Source: Trichobilharzia regenti | Lineage: Eukaryota; Platyhelminthes; Trematoda; Strigeidida; Schistosomatidae | DNA length: 64,000 nt | NCBI GenBank assembly: GCA_944472135.2 | Contig: CALYDD020000374.1 | Location: forward strand, 50,248-114,247 | Direction of reading: 5' to 3' | Part shown: piece by piece, positions 1 through 11,125 of the stretch | Position numbering within the stretch: position 1 is the stretch's first letter | How the letters are laid out: the number at the start of each line of letters is the position of its first letter | Translations under genes and position numbers: made by a program | Notes under the pieces: model-generated | What the model was told of the DNA's origin: nothing | Database searches by the model: none | The model's input: the letters and a program-made list of their open reading frames with translations, nothing else

Positions 1-1850
1 ATCATCAACAATATTGATCGACTAGAGTGAACTCTTACTCTGTTGATCATCATGCCAATGCTATATGTATGTGATCTGAGAACATTTGAGAATTAGTGTG
101 CTGTTCGATCTGGTCATCAGAAAATTCGAAAACGAATCAGACTTGATTGATTTTTGCAAAAGACTCAATGCCTGTGAAACAAAGTTCAAACTGTGATGTT
201 AAATAAACCATAAGAAAAATAAATCTGATGAAGCGGATGGAATTTGAGAATTCACTATTTGAAAAACTTCAAAGTTCAGTTTGCATTTTAATCCGATAAC
301 ATTATCTGGATGCATTAAATGACCGAGTAAAAAGCCACATATATTTAAGGGGAACTAATAACATCATGTAACTGCAACATCAGAATATATTTGTAACTCA
401 TGAGTTTGTGACAACTATTCAACTGTTCGGATCCAACAAGCAGTACTTATTTACTTTACCCTACATTGAAACACCTCACGTGTAAGAACGTATTATTTCA
501 AGGAGAATTGAATTTGAAGCAGAAACAGACGAACAGTGAGGCAAATGTTACCTGCTTCTTTTATTCGAATGTGGCCACTCAAAATGGGAGGTAAGTATTT
601 TGAGCTTTATGTTGACTCCTATAGCTTACTTGAATGGATAGATGAATCGAATGATTGTTGCTTTCTCTGAATTCATAAAGTGAATACTTCGAAATATCTG
701 TGCAGGCGATTACTTTGAAATTCATTCACCTTGGATAAAGTTATTTTTTGTTTCCTTTGAAGTCAAGCTTTTCATTTGAACATTACATTCACAGCTGAAT
801 AATTTCAGTTTACAAGTAAATATGTGCGCAAGCATTTGGAACAGTTTTGTAGACAATCCTGAAATTGAGCCACGCAAATATCAATTGGAATTTTATGAAA
901 TGTGATTTGAACACCAGGTCAAAAGGCACAACTTATCTTGAATCCAGATATGCAAGAAACACTACGTGCTTTGCAAACTGTTCCCCGAAGATATTTTTGA
1001 GACTTCGAGTAAGGCGGAATAACAAGTGTGGTAACTTTCAACAGGTGATTTCTTTTTCAGTTCTACTTATATTGAGTTTTAGACACATTAGGAATATGTG
1101 AAATTTTCTTACCTGCAGAATTCATGTACTCAATGGAGTTTCAGTTGGTTGAAATAAGAACGACCTTTATTTCTGTGATGTGCGTAGGTGGACGTCGTTT
1201 TCTTTACAAGATTTCACGTCATTCAACGAAATTAACCCTCCCCCCCTTATTTCTCATTGTCCTCGGTCGCTCACTTTTATTTGGCTCTGACGCATTTGTG
1301 TGATTGCATGTTTGCATATATGATATTTCACCTTCTCCTGTTTTCCATACAATTTGATGAATTCGTGCTACTTGTTTGACTAATTTATTCTCACAGTTTG
1401 CTTCTCCTATATCTCAACAACTTGTTCAATTAGTCCGTAATTTTATGATGTTCACCTGTATATTTTTATTTCTCTTTGCCAATAAGAGTGTTGTCTTCTG
1501 ATTTACTAAGTCGCCTTTCAATTCTTCTCTACCATTCTGTTCATTTAAACCATTACCTTTAAATCTCTTCCTTCGTTAATGTGATATAATTGATCAAACC
1601 AACTATTAGATTATTCTCCTATTTTGCTTGCAACTCAAGTGTTAAAGTGTACAACTGTGCAACTGCCGCATTTAATCGTTTTAATTCCTCATAAACTTTG
1701 ATTTATCATATATGTCAAAACAAAGTTCACTTTTAACAGTTTGAAAACATTTAGGCATTGCGTATATGATATTCATTATAACAAAGATTTTTGTATTTCC
1801 CAATGAATGAAAAAACAAAACGATGTTGTTTTTACTGACGTATGGCTGTT
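1..1850. other. Intergenic stretch without a recognised gene
   Basis: AT-rich sequence with only short open frames that lack recognisable domains, coding bias or splice context. I saw no retroelement motif, tRNA-like box or copy of the 15-kb unit here. A short motif (TCAAAACAAAGTT) near 1,716 recurs near 2,036 in the noncoding tail of the neighbouring PLE fragment, so the right-hand end may already be element-derived. Confidence 0.5.
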
Positions 1851-2265
1851 TAATGCTTACAGCTTTATCAAAGTATTATTAAACAAGAATTTCCAAAATC
1901 TCAGCTAAATATAACAAAGAGTTAGGAGGTGAGAAAATAAACTTAGGTCAAGTTAAAAGGACATATTGAATGTCAAAATAACAATGGAGATCACTAAACC
2001 AAATAACAAAGGTAATAGTACATCTGTTATGGTATCAAAACAAAGTTTACTAACTTGATCATCGTTCGTCAGTATGGGGTCGTTTTTGTTGTCAAGTTGG
2101 TCAATTGGTAAAGATATCAAAACCAAGTGTAGATTGTTGGATTTGATCAGTGTGTAAAATTATAAAACAGCGTGTGTTTATAAAACGATATGGCTTATTA
2201 TATTCGTGTTGATTTTGTAACTTCATGGGGGAGGGGTTGTTGTAACCAGGTCAGATTCCGTTTAT
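1850..2265 (-). mobile_element. Probable 3' noncoding tail of the PLE-2 fragment
   Basis: This lies directly downstream, on the minus strand, of the GIY-YIG end of the PLE at 2,266-3,146. It has no coding frame and is rich in A/T runs. I assign it to the element only by position and by the repeated TCAAAACAAAGTT motif near 1,716 and 2,036. The true end of the element cannot be fixed without other copies. Confidence 0.3.
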
Positions 2266-3146
2266 TTCATCATTCCTATTCAGACAATTTGGATTCCACT
2301 TGATATGAAGTGCTTCTGATATTAGACGTTCTTTGGGATTTCTGAAGTATTTCTGGATTATTTCAATATTGTCAAAATCAAATTTGTGACTTGATTCAAT
2401 AGCTTGTAGACCTATTACTGATGATTTTTCAAATTTTTCTCGTTCAACCGGATTTCTCGGTGGTCGGAGAGATGCTTAACGGTGTTCATTTCTTCTGATT
2501 TCGATTTCTCGAGATGTTTGTCCTATGTAGGTCGCATCACATTCCGAGCATTTTATTTTATAGACACAAATAGATAGAGAATCTTTCGGGATTTGGTCTT
2601 TTATATGGACAAGGTTGTTTTCAAGTGTGTCCGATGTTTTGAAGAAAACTCTAATGTCGAGCTGATTGAGTACTCTTCTGATATAGTCTGAAGTCTCTGC
2701 TCTATATGGAATGACGACTGTTGATGTCCATGTTTCCGGAATGCGGTTTCGGCCATACCTAATGTCTGTGTTGATTTTGTTGATGAAGTTTTTGGGTAGT
2801 TGTTCTGCTTGAGAATCTCAGTAATGTTTGATATTTCTCCTTCTTTTTCTTGCTCATCCGTTATCAGAGAGTGTGCTCGTCTAAGAACACTTGAAGCAAT
2901 TGAAATCTTTGCACTGTTGGGGTGTGATGATTTGAAGTCTAAATATTTATTGGAGTGGGTTTTCTTCCTGAATATGGATATACTAAAATGTCCGTTTTCC
3001 TTTCTCTTAACTAGGCAGTCTAGAAATGGTAGTTCACCGACGTCTGCTTCTGCTTCCGAGATAAACTGGATTCCGAGAAAATAAACTGTGTAGATCTCGT
3101 TTTAGTACTACAAACGTATCATCCACATATCTTAACCATATTTTAG
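2266..3146 (-). pseudogene. Penelope-like element PLE-2 fragment: RT C-terminus plus GIY-YIG endonuclease
   Basis: Read on the minus strand from 3,146, the sequence opens with an RT active-site block (RYVDDTFVVLKRD). After one frameshift comes the palm/thumb segment with ELPFLDCLVKR and SISIFRKKTHSNKYLDF. After further frame changes comes a GIY-YIG nuclease core (CSECDATYIGQTSR, then EIRRNEH) and a tail ending near 2,266 with NPKERLISEALHIKWN. RT followed by GIY-YIG is diagnostic of Penelope-like retroelements. The copy is 5' truncated at the YVDD block and broken by stops and frameshifts. Its protein differs clearly from the neighbouring PLE-1, so it is a separate lineage. Confidence 0.85.
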
Positions 3147-3530
3147 GACTTTCCAGTAGAATAGTATACTACTGTATATCACTCGATGGAATAGGGTTAA
3201 GCTGGAAACTTGAACAAATACTCGACTGTTTTTCCCTTCAAAACATGCCCAGGCATTTAGTGAAAAACATTTAAAAATGAACGTGTACTCAGACGGTAGC
3301 AAAAAGGGAATCAAGTCATTTTCATGCATTATGTTTTGAGGAAGATTGCATGACCCAGTGATTTAGACGAGGGGTTCATTGATGAGGTGAAATGCGTTGA
3401 TATTTGAATGAACATAATAAATATTTATTTAACTGCAGACTTCTGAATACTTACTCATTGTATTTGAAAGTTATGGTTCCTGCAGAAAAAAGGAAATATA
3501 TTTTTAGAGAAGAGAAAGATTGAGCGAAGA
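3146..3530 (+). repeat. Forward copy of the unit's distal flank
   Basis: The stretch containing GAATAGGGTTAAGCTGGAAA and AACAAATACTCGACTGTTTT matches 35,760-36,130 in the same orientation. There it follows the distal end of unit 2. It lies left of PLE-1, where an inverted left arm would predict the opposite orientation. No gene is seen in it. Confidence 0.7.
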
Positions 3531-3899
3531 AATATTTACTTTTCAATTAGATCCTCATCTCTGGCTCTACTTTAATATATATAGCATTTTAATTACAATA
3601 CACAACAATTTACCAATCAAGTGGCGACATGTTTGTTAACAATAATTAGTCGGTGTCAAAATGTCAATGAGGTGGTAATTAACGAAGAAAAATTAATATG
3701 TATAATTAAAAGGTGGAAATGGTTACAACACGTGGATTGCATAATGCATAATGTAGGAAAAATGAAGAGCAATTAAGGAATAAGCGTGTGTACAGGTTGA
3801 TTACGTAAGAGATTGTTAAAGAAAATAAAATAATTTGGACAATTATAGTTTTTAAAAGAAAAATTATTCTAGGGGGAGGGGATGGAGTAGTCCGGTTTA

Positions 3900-4518
3900 T
3901 ACAGTCATGTAACGATGGCCAAGGTAAGGAAAGTGGCTGGACAAATTTCTTCTGAACACACAAGTTTGGCCTCTTCAGGTGGATTCCTATTGCTTCAGCT
4001 GTATGTAGAAGACGAACTCGTAAAGCAAAATTAAGATTAGTAGGAATACGATAAATAATTTTAAATGCAGTATTAACGTCAACCTTATGCTCACTATCTA
4101 CAAGGTGGGCTAAAATAGAGCTACGAATAGATCTTGTTTGTCCCTCGCTTAACTATGCCGAATGATGTTCGGAAATACGATGATGAACCTGCCTAATTGT
4201 TCACCCGATGTAGCTGGCTCCGCAGCTGCAGTCAAACTGGTAGATACACATAGAAGAGGCGAATTTAGGTAGTTTATCCTTATTACTCGAACGTAGGATA
4301 GGTGTGGTTGTGAAGAGACAGCGTACCTCTGCTGCATAATAAGCTCTTTTAACTGCATTCTTCAGTCGTTGTGTTATTATTTCGCTGATGTTGTCATCGA
4401 GGAACTGAAGTTTTATGAACAGTGGTTTTTTCGGAACTGTTGCCATAGTGACTGTCCTAGGTGATGAATTCATATTTTTCTCAATAAACTTATCTGGATA
4501 ACCATTTTTTCTAAGCAA
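3900..4518 (-). pseudogene. PLE-1 GIY-YIG endonuclease domain, decayed
   Basis: This continues the RT frame after an in-frame TGA at 4,519-4,521. The first part (105 codons) resembles the PLE linker and ends in CIYQFDCSCGASYIG, the GIY-YIG core. A TGA follows immediately. The rest of the nuclease is still legible downstream (RQVHHRISEH, then SILAHLVDSEHKVDVNTAF and CVQKKFVQPLSLPW), ending near 3,906. The nuclease would nick DNA to prime reverse transcription; several stops make this copy non-functional. Confidence 0.8.
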
Positions 4519-4521
4519 TTC

Positions 4522-6021
4522 TCAAATAATCTTAAGCTCCTCATTGAAGCAGTCGTCTGAACAGATTAACCTAGCTCTATGAACCAGATTCCTAACCAGG
4601 TTACGTTTATATTTCAAAGGTACAAAACTCAAAAAATGAGTGTACTGACCTGTTGTAGTAGGTTTCCTGTACACACTCCTTCTTAGTGTGCCATCTTCTT
4701 TCCTTGCCATGAAGACGTCTAGGAATGAGACACTGTCATTACTTTCTTTCCCTATGGTAAAGTTTATTGCTGAATGGGCATCATTAGACTTGTCAAGGAT
4801 GTTCATTGCATCGTCCTCGTTTTTTATGACCAGAAATGTATCATCCATATATCGACAGTAGAAATCCAAGTCACTAATTACTCCTTTCAGTGGTCCATTC
4901 TCTAACTTAGCGAGGAAAAAATCAGCTAGGATTGGGCCTAATGGGGAACCCATAGCTACACCATCAATTTGTCTGTAATATTCCTTATTGAATAAGAAAT
5001 GAACGTTCATTGTACATCTTAAAATAAGTTCCTTCAAGGTGGATACAGAAATGCCGATGTCTATGTTTCGTGTGGTAATCTCCTCACATATAAAATCCAC
5101 TGTCTCTATTAACGGTACATTGGTGAACAAGGAGGATACATCAAAAGATATCATAAACTTGTCCCTCACATTAAGATCTCTTATTTTTCCAACAAATTCA
5201 AAACTGCCATTTACGCTATGTTTTACCAACTCATTATGCAGAGGTTTCAGGAGCTTGACTAACCATTTTGCTGTGGCATGATATGGGGAATTACACATGT
5301 CTAACACTGGTCGAAGTGGCACACCAATTTTGTGCACTTCTGGAAGTCCATATAATCTTGGTGTAATCGTGCCAGTAGGCTTTAGAGATTCATATAGACC
5401 TTCTATGATGCTGTTTTGTTGTTTAAATCTTTTTAGTGACTCGATTAGCTGTTTCTCCACTTTTTCTGTTGGATCGACGGAAGATGCGATTTTTTGAAAT
5501 TTTCGATGATCACTGAGTATTCTATTCATCTTATCTATGTATTCAGTCTTATTCATTATTACTACTCCAGAGCCTTTATCAGGTTTCGAAATTATTATAT
5601 TCTCATTATTTCGCAGCTTATCTAGGGCTTCCCTGTGTTTCTTGGTCAATAAGCTATTCTGTCTCCGTTTACTATTTATATATTTATAACAACAGTCGAC
5701 GAGAGTTGATTTAAGACTTTCAACTGCCTCAGATGATGAAGGTGTCAATCCTTCAGTTTGTGCATAAAAGTTTTCAAACTGGACTTGCATATCCATCTTA
5801 TTAATTCTAACGTGATTATCACAAAACTTAGTGCCTAGGGATAATACTTGAAAATCAGTGTCATCAAGAACAACATCAGAAAAATTATAAACATACCGAC
5901 CAAGGTTTGGCAGAAATCGCATTTCTGGAGTTTTGCTTTCCAGGCTTTGTAATAATTTGGTACGTTTCTTTTCCCTTCTTTTGCCAGAAACCTCATTCAC
6001 ATAATCCAGGAACTCACTCAC
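4522..6021 (-). pseudogene. PLE-1 reverse transcriptase
   Basis: An open frame of 499 codons. An N-terminal PLE-type region (NENIIISKPDKGSGVVIMNK, near residue 140) precedes the RT core. Fingers and palm motifs are visible: RLYGLPEVHK (near 225), MISFDVSSLFTNVP (near 290), the PLE signature IDGVAMGSPLGPILADFF (near 350), the catalytic block YCRYMDDTFLV (near 390) and SFLDVFMARK (near 430). It ends at a TGA before the nuclease. No convincing ATG start exists: the frame opens at GTG after an upstream stop, so the N-terminus is probably missing. The RT core looks intact; the element as a whole is dead because the RT and nuclease frames are separated. Confidence 0.85.
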
Positions 6022-8100
6022 TCAAATCATGTATCACGGAATTATCAAAGAATGTAACAGAAAGGTTTTATGCTGTGGACAAGCTCCCAGAGCACTTGAA
6101 GGAACAGCAGACTACTATTCTACTGGAAAGTCCTATATGAGTAGTAAGTAGACATACACTGAAAATTCAGTATGATGTGTGAATGTATTATTCACATTAA
6201 ACCTCTCATTATAATTTTTTCAGTAATTTCCATACACTCGAATACCACATTTATCAAGTGGACTTTACAAATAATTGACTTTGCAACTCATCTTAACGCC
6301 TTTGTTTTACAGAACTTTAATGTTTGATTCAAGTGCCTGCAAACTGTTTAATTTTATTCAAACAGCATAACTAACATCTTTAAACAAAGTACGAAATGAA
6401 GAAATCAACTTCAAAGGAACCGAAGTATCAAAGATTACAAATGAGATCTGTTGTTTTATCCGTAAGTAGTACGCATGTTTTATTCACATTGGTGTGTTTT
6501 GCTTAGATGGAAAATCAACTGGTTATCATTTGATAATTCAATAATCAGAGAGTTCATTTCATTTAATTGCAGTCAACTCTTATTCTCAACATGTCTTGCA
6601 TTATTAGACTATGCTAGATTACCAAGCATTATTTCAGCCTAGAATTGTGGTAATGTAAGATTTCAAGGAACCCTCTAGGATAGCCACCCCACATTATTTC
6701 TATAGAATAACTCTCCAATAAACTCAAGAATTACATATTTGTTTAATTATATAACTTACATTCAGTTGAATACCTTTCCCTCTGTTCTGCAATTTCCGTG
6801 CCAATAATGCCTCCTTGTACTAATAATACAAGACACATTTGGAACAGTCTCAGAAGCGGCGTCGTTTTCGTAATATGAAATAAATAATGAGTCCTTTCTC
6901 AGCCTAGACAACAGACATCCATGCGACTATACTGAAAAACCTCAGGTATTCAAGCAATAAACAAATCCAGTTAGTTCTATGGAATCCTAAATCCGTAAAG
7001 CCAAATGCAAACTATTCAAGAACTGTCCAGCCAAGTCATCGTGTCAGCGCATGAATGAATAATGACTTACCTGTCAATAACGAAATGTTATACATCTAAT
7101 TTCTGGGACACTCTGCTATTTGACATGCGGCTGTCGTCCTTTAATTTTAAAGCAATTGCTGTCAGTCTCAATTTCCTTCTTAAGAGGTAATTGTAGATGG
7201 ACCTGTCCAACCTGTTCGGAACGATTTTCGTGATGCGCTAGGTCCATGAACCCTACAAAAGCAATGATCTGACACTGGTATTGAAACCTAGATCATGTCC
7301 ATGTGTCAAATGGTGATGATATCCAGCATGATGTAGGAATAGTGTTCTTCTCTGTATCTTGTTTTCCGTTGCTGAATGGTTCCAACGTACTCGTCCATGC
7401 TGCCATCTTTAGTTGAAAATGATGAAGGTTGATGGCTTTTATAATTCACTTTTTGATAATAATTGATGCACTTATTAGTTTATTGAGTGTCGCCGTTATT
7501 TTTTTCATCTCCACGCTCACTTGAACCCCTCTCTTTCCTATCTCTTTTGTTGACCCACTTGTTTTTATCTGTGCATTTTCGACTCTGTTTGACAGACGGA
7601 AATCATCCAGAATGTCGAAATCTATTTAAATCTATTATGTCTGTCTGACTTCTCACCACTGAAGTCCTGTTTTATGATCTGGTCCACCAGAAATATGAAT
7701 ATTGTCAGTGGTAGTGAGCGGGTATGTTTGATTCTCATATTCACTTGAATGGCTTCCCTGAATTTTCCGTTTTGAATCACTCGGCTCGTGGTATATCCTA
7801 CAGCTGTTGAATGAGGTTCATGGATGTCTGGAGCAGATTACTTCACGACTAACATTTTAAAAAGTTGTTTCACAGCACTTGGAGTTGGGGTGGAGAGGTC
7901 ACTGCCAGTTTATACTCTGTTCTCTGACGATGCTTATTATTGTGGTTTGGTACGCACATGATTTTCTCTTCCTGAATCAACCATGTTCAAGTCAAAGTTT
8001 CGCGTGCAGAGCCTTTTTTCACATTATGATGTCACTGAATACTCTGCTTGGATTAGAGAGGAGCCAGTGCATGTCAGCCATCACAAAGAGCTAGGTTATC
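5501..8100. repeat. Outer inverted repeat, left arm
   Basis: This pairs with 61,400-64,000 in reverse orientation, with paired coordinates summing to about 69,501. Sampled stretches near 7,200-7,450 look roughly 97 percent identical by eye to 62,040-62,290. The same segment of unit 2 (near 34,260-34,500) is much more diverged. The match includes the first third of PLE-1 and part of the decayed RTE relic. It probably continues past the right edge of the window. Similarity fades between about 8.1 and 9.1 kb. Confidence 0.75.
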
Positions 8101-8520
8101 AAGTGTTATCAGTGCAAAAATTTAACCCTCCTTGAAGTCAGTAGGTACCTTTCTCATTGATCTTAATTTTACTGATCGCTTCTCGTACAGCAACCTAGTT
8201 ATCTTATGCAGTGTTCCTAGGTCTGTCTTATCTGCAGCATATTCTGCTCCATTTGGCAGTGTCATAAACTTGTATTTTGTCTTTCTTAGTACTGTTCGTT
8301 ATTTCTTTATTCTGTATGTGCTTTGCATTGCACTCAACTTCTCTTTTTGTTGTTCATCCATGCGCTAGTTCATCTTCTGTCTATATATCTCCAGTTACTC
8401 TTCTACCTTCCTGGCGCTGCTAGAGAGCAATTCTTTGTCTTTATCCTTCTTGCCTCCCAAGACGGTGTATTCGTTTCCCTAAGCGTCTCTTCCATAGAGT
8501 TCTGATCTTTATCCACACAT
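7006..8520 (-). pseudogene. Ancient RTE-type retrotransposon relic, left copy
   Basis: This is the reverse-orientation counterpart of the relic at 60,690-62,495. No long frame survives, but the translated order of pieces follows an RTE polyprotein when read against the near-intact element at 50,642-54,167. It is recognised mainly through alignment with the unit 2 and unit 3 copies. Because all three units carry it at the same place, it predates amplification of the unit. Confidence 0.55.
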
Positions 8521-9284
8521 ATTCACGCTCATTCTTCTAGCTTTGTAAATCGAAAACTCTTGAAATCTATGTATTGTCCATTCCATACAAGCTTCCAGTG
8601 AATTCATCTCCGGTGAATGTAATTTTCCAGACGTAGCTAGACAATTTCAGGTAAATGAAACTTCTCATCATTTTTATGTTCCACAATAAAGTCAGTTTTT
8701 TATAAGGACAGTCAACGTAGGTTGAAGGCAAGGCTTTATTTTTCGCACACTACAAATGTGTTAACCAGAAGGCTTTGTTCCATCGATTACAGTGTTTTCT
8801 CAGGGTTAGACATGTAGATATCTGCTCGGTGGATTTCCAAATCGCCACCATTTTTGAACGGTAAAGTGCGCTGTAAAACTGAAATTGTGTATCCAAGGAA
8901 CGCGCTAGTAGTAGATGTTTACAGAAAGAAGATCAGAATGCTGAAAAATAAAAACGGTAGTTGTATTAGGTGGGATATATTTCTGAACATGGATGTTGCA
9001 TCAGATGACACCATGAAGATGTTAGAAGTTTTCGTGTGTTTCAGGCTTTCTGTGAAATGAAATGAATTTTCCATCGCGAGCAGAGTTATTCCTCAGCGAA
9101 TTGATTTCAAATCCTCCCTAAGCCAACTAGCAGTTTTATGCTGATGACATTTGATGCCATAAAATAAAGGACTCAAGGATACGTGTTATTTCAAAGTTTT
9201 TGGTTGTCAACGGACTAATCACTTGAGGTGGACAGAGTGAGATCCGTGAAAACTTTCGGAGTGTAGAACTATTCAGTTCTCTTT

Positions 9285-9522
9285 GTGCGTCGGTGGCATA
9301 GTGGTTGGAACGCTCGCCGACCATGCACATGGTCCGAGGTTCCATCCCCGACTGACACACCCCTTTACCTCGCTAAGCCAGAAATAATGCTGGTGAAGAG
9401 GAAAGGTTGGGCATGAGGCAAGCAACCCCATCCTGTGAAACAAACACCACTGCTACAGAAACTTCAAGCCATTAGCTTGAAGCCCTATATTCCGCTGGGA
9501 ACGTGAAGGAACAAAGTGAATA
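9285..9522 (+). mobile_element. tRNA-headed SINE, flanked by a 14-bp target-site duplication
   Basis: The head carries an A-box-like TGGCATAGTGGTTGGAACGC (from 9,294) and a B-box-like GGTTCCATCCC. The body continues with GGGCATGAGGCAAGCAACCC and ends near ACGTGAAGGAACAAAGTGA. Direct repeats ATTCAGTTCTCTTT (9,271-9,284) and ATTCAGTCCTCTTT (9,523-9,536) flank it. The matching sites in unit 2 (near 32,150) and unit 3 (near 59,980) are empty, which fixes the boundaries. Transcription would be by RNA polymerase III and mobilisation by LINE machinery in trans. Related partial copies are at 20,029 and 41,150. Confidence 0.85.
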
Positions 9523-9663
9523 ATTCAGTCCTCTTTAGGTTAACCAAAGCAATTGCTGTGAAATACCTGAAACCTGAATGGTGTTCACAAAGAGGCGGCT
9601 GTCTTTCCTTCCTTGTCCTGGCAACTGGATGTCCTTACTCTCCCTTTTATTTAAAAACGGGAT

Positions 9664-10050
9664 TTTGTCTTGGATGACCTCTCCTTCGCTGTAATGTCTT
9701 TTGGTTATTATTGTCTTAGATAATTTTATTTACTAAACTAATCAGTTAATTACTTGTCGTCCTATTCACCACTTCTCGTCCTTTAATTTAATTACCTGAT
9801 CTTGGTTTGGATGTCTTCTCCTTTGCCGTAATGTCTTTTGGCTATTACTGGTTTAGATAATTTGAGTTACTCAACTAATCAGTTAACTACTTGTCGTCCT
9901 ATTCACCACTTCTCGTCCTTTAATTTAATTACCTGATCTTGGTTTGGATGTCTTCTCCTTTGCCGTAATGTCTTTTGGCTATTACTGGTTTAGATAATTT
10001 GAGTTACTCAACTAATCAGTTAACTACTTGTCGTCCTATCCACCACTTTT
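9664..10050 (+). repeat. Tandem repeat, three units of about 137 bp
   Basis: Three consecutive units begin near 9,664, 9,802 and 9,939; the period between the second and third is 137 bp. Unit 1 is diverged from the others, whereas units 2 and 3 are nearly identical to the single unit in the right palindrome arm (about 31,910-32,035, reverse strand). Unit 3 of the amplicon (near 59,745-59,870) also has one unit. No coding potential is seen. The array sits exactly where left-right arm identity ends. Confidence 0.85.
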
Positions 10051-10813
10051 TGTCCTTATAACAGAACTCCCTTGATATTGTAACTTGGATATTTTGCTTT
10101 CTGTTAAAATTTGAAACTTCAGTGTATAAGGCATAAATGTGTAATTTCTGTGTACTCTCCATCAGTTTTCAAGTCTTTTTTAAGAAAACATCCTGTAACA
10201 TTCATTGAATGTTAAAATCGTTCCGTACGTGAACTTATCCATCTCGTTAGGCTGCACCTGGCCGATGAAACGGTGACGATATAGGCGATTTCACCGTTTT
10301 GTTCCGCTTTATCATGAAATTGCAGTGGCGATTTTTTTATCTGCACTAGTATGCCATTCAGTGATTGATTGGCCAACAGTCAGTGTCTAGTTCTATGTGG
10401 TGGATGTAACGTATCAGTCAAGGTGAAACACCATCTGTCGTAATACCTTTTGAACTAATTCTAATGGGTTGTAGGAGACTGAGAGAAATACCTGCACGTA
10501 TTTCTCGTGCTTACTAGTTTCTCCCCAACTCCATCCACGCAACGAATGTCAGATCATTAGGTTGCTACTGATCATTGATATTTGACATTTGTGTTGAAAT
10601 AAATGAGAATCAGGAACATATTACCGATTTTATTGAACTTTTAAAAGTAATAAGTACATTGAAATTTGTCATCAAATTATTTTGTTATAATTCCAAATAT
10701 TTATCTGCATATGTGTCAAATGGATAACTCCCATCTTCCTCCTTTGTGCGATTTATTGAAACGATGAAGATGGCCACCTCCGTTGAAAACAGCAAATGCA
10801 GCCAGATAATTAA

Positions 10814-11125
10814 TGATAATAATAATGGTAAAGCTTTATTTAAGACAGTATGCGAGTATACGGTACAAAAATTTTCAGCGTATTCAGTTCCAAAGTACTT
10901 TTTTCCTCACACAGGATTCACATATTAAGGTAATAATCTGAAGTATATCCTCATTTCGTTGAAGAATTGTAAAGCGTTTACTTGGGAGCAAGTTAAATCA
11001 TCGCGCAAGTTTGTGTATAGGTCATTTGATATAACTGGAAGATTAAAACAACGATAAATCCAGATGAAATTAAGCATTTTGGAGGAAAGTAATTTCAGTA
11101 GCCCAATGATTTAAGCAGGCCGCCG
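10814..11125 (+). mobile_element. Retroposed fragment inside the last exon, left arm
   Basis: The mirror of 30,833-31,144. In the minus-strand sense it ends in AATAAAGCTTTACC followed by ATT repeats, a tail like that of a non-LTR element or SINE. It divides a host-gene exon that is uninterrupted in unit 3 (58,888-59,121). No RT or tRNA-like domain is recognised in it. Confidence 0.6.

Larger units (their letters stand above)
3560..6105 (-). mobile_element. Penelope-like element PLE-1, left copy
   Basis: A PLE of about 2.5 kb on the minus strand has RT at 4,522-6,021, a decayed GIY-YIG nuclease at about 3,900-4,518, and an AT-rich tail to about 3,560. Its 5' edge is set by comparison with 63,372 onward, where the same element sits at the same place in the unit on the plus strand (coordinates sum to about 69,501). 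The 3' boundary is approximate. No clear target-site duplication was found. Confidence 0.7.

Noticed and set aside
865..1101. 78-codon frame in the first kilobase
   Set aside because: No similarity, no splice context and basic-rich composition expected by chance.
9291..9360. Possible true tRNA gene at the SINE head
   Set aside because: A and B boxes are present but the acceptor and anticodon arms do not pair, and the sequence continues into a SINE body with target duplications.
9664..10050. CRISPR-like array
   Set aside because: The repeats are contiguous 137-bp units without unique spacers, in a eukaryotic context.
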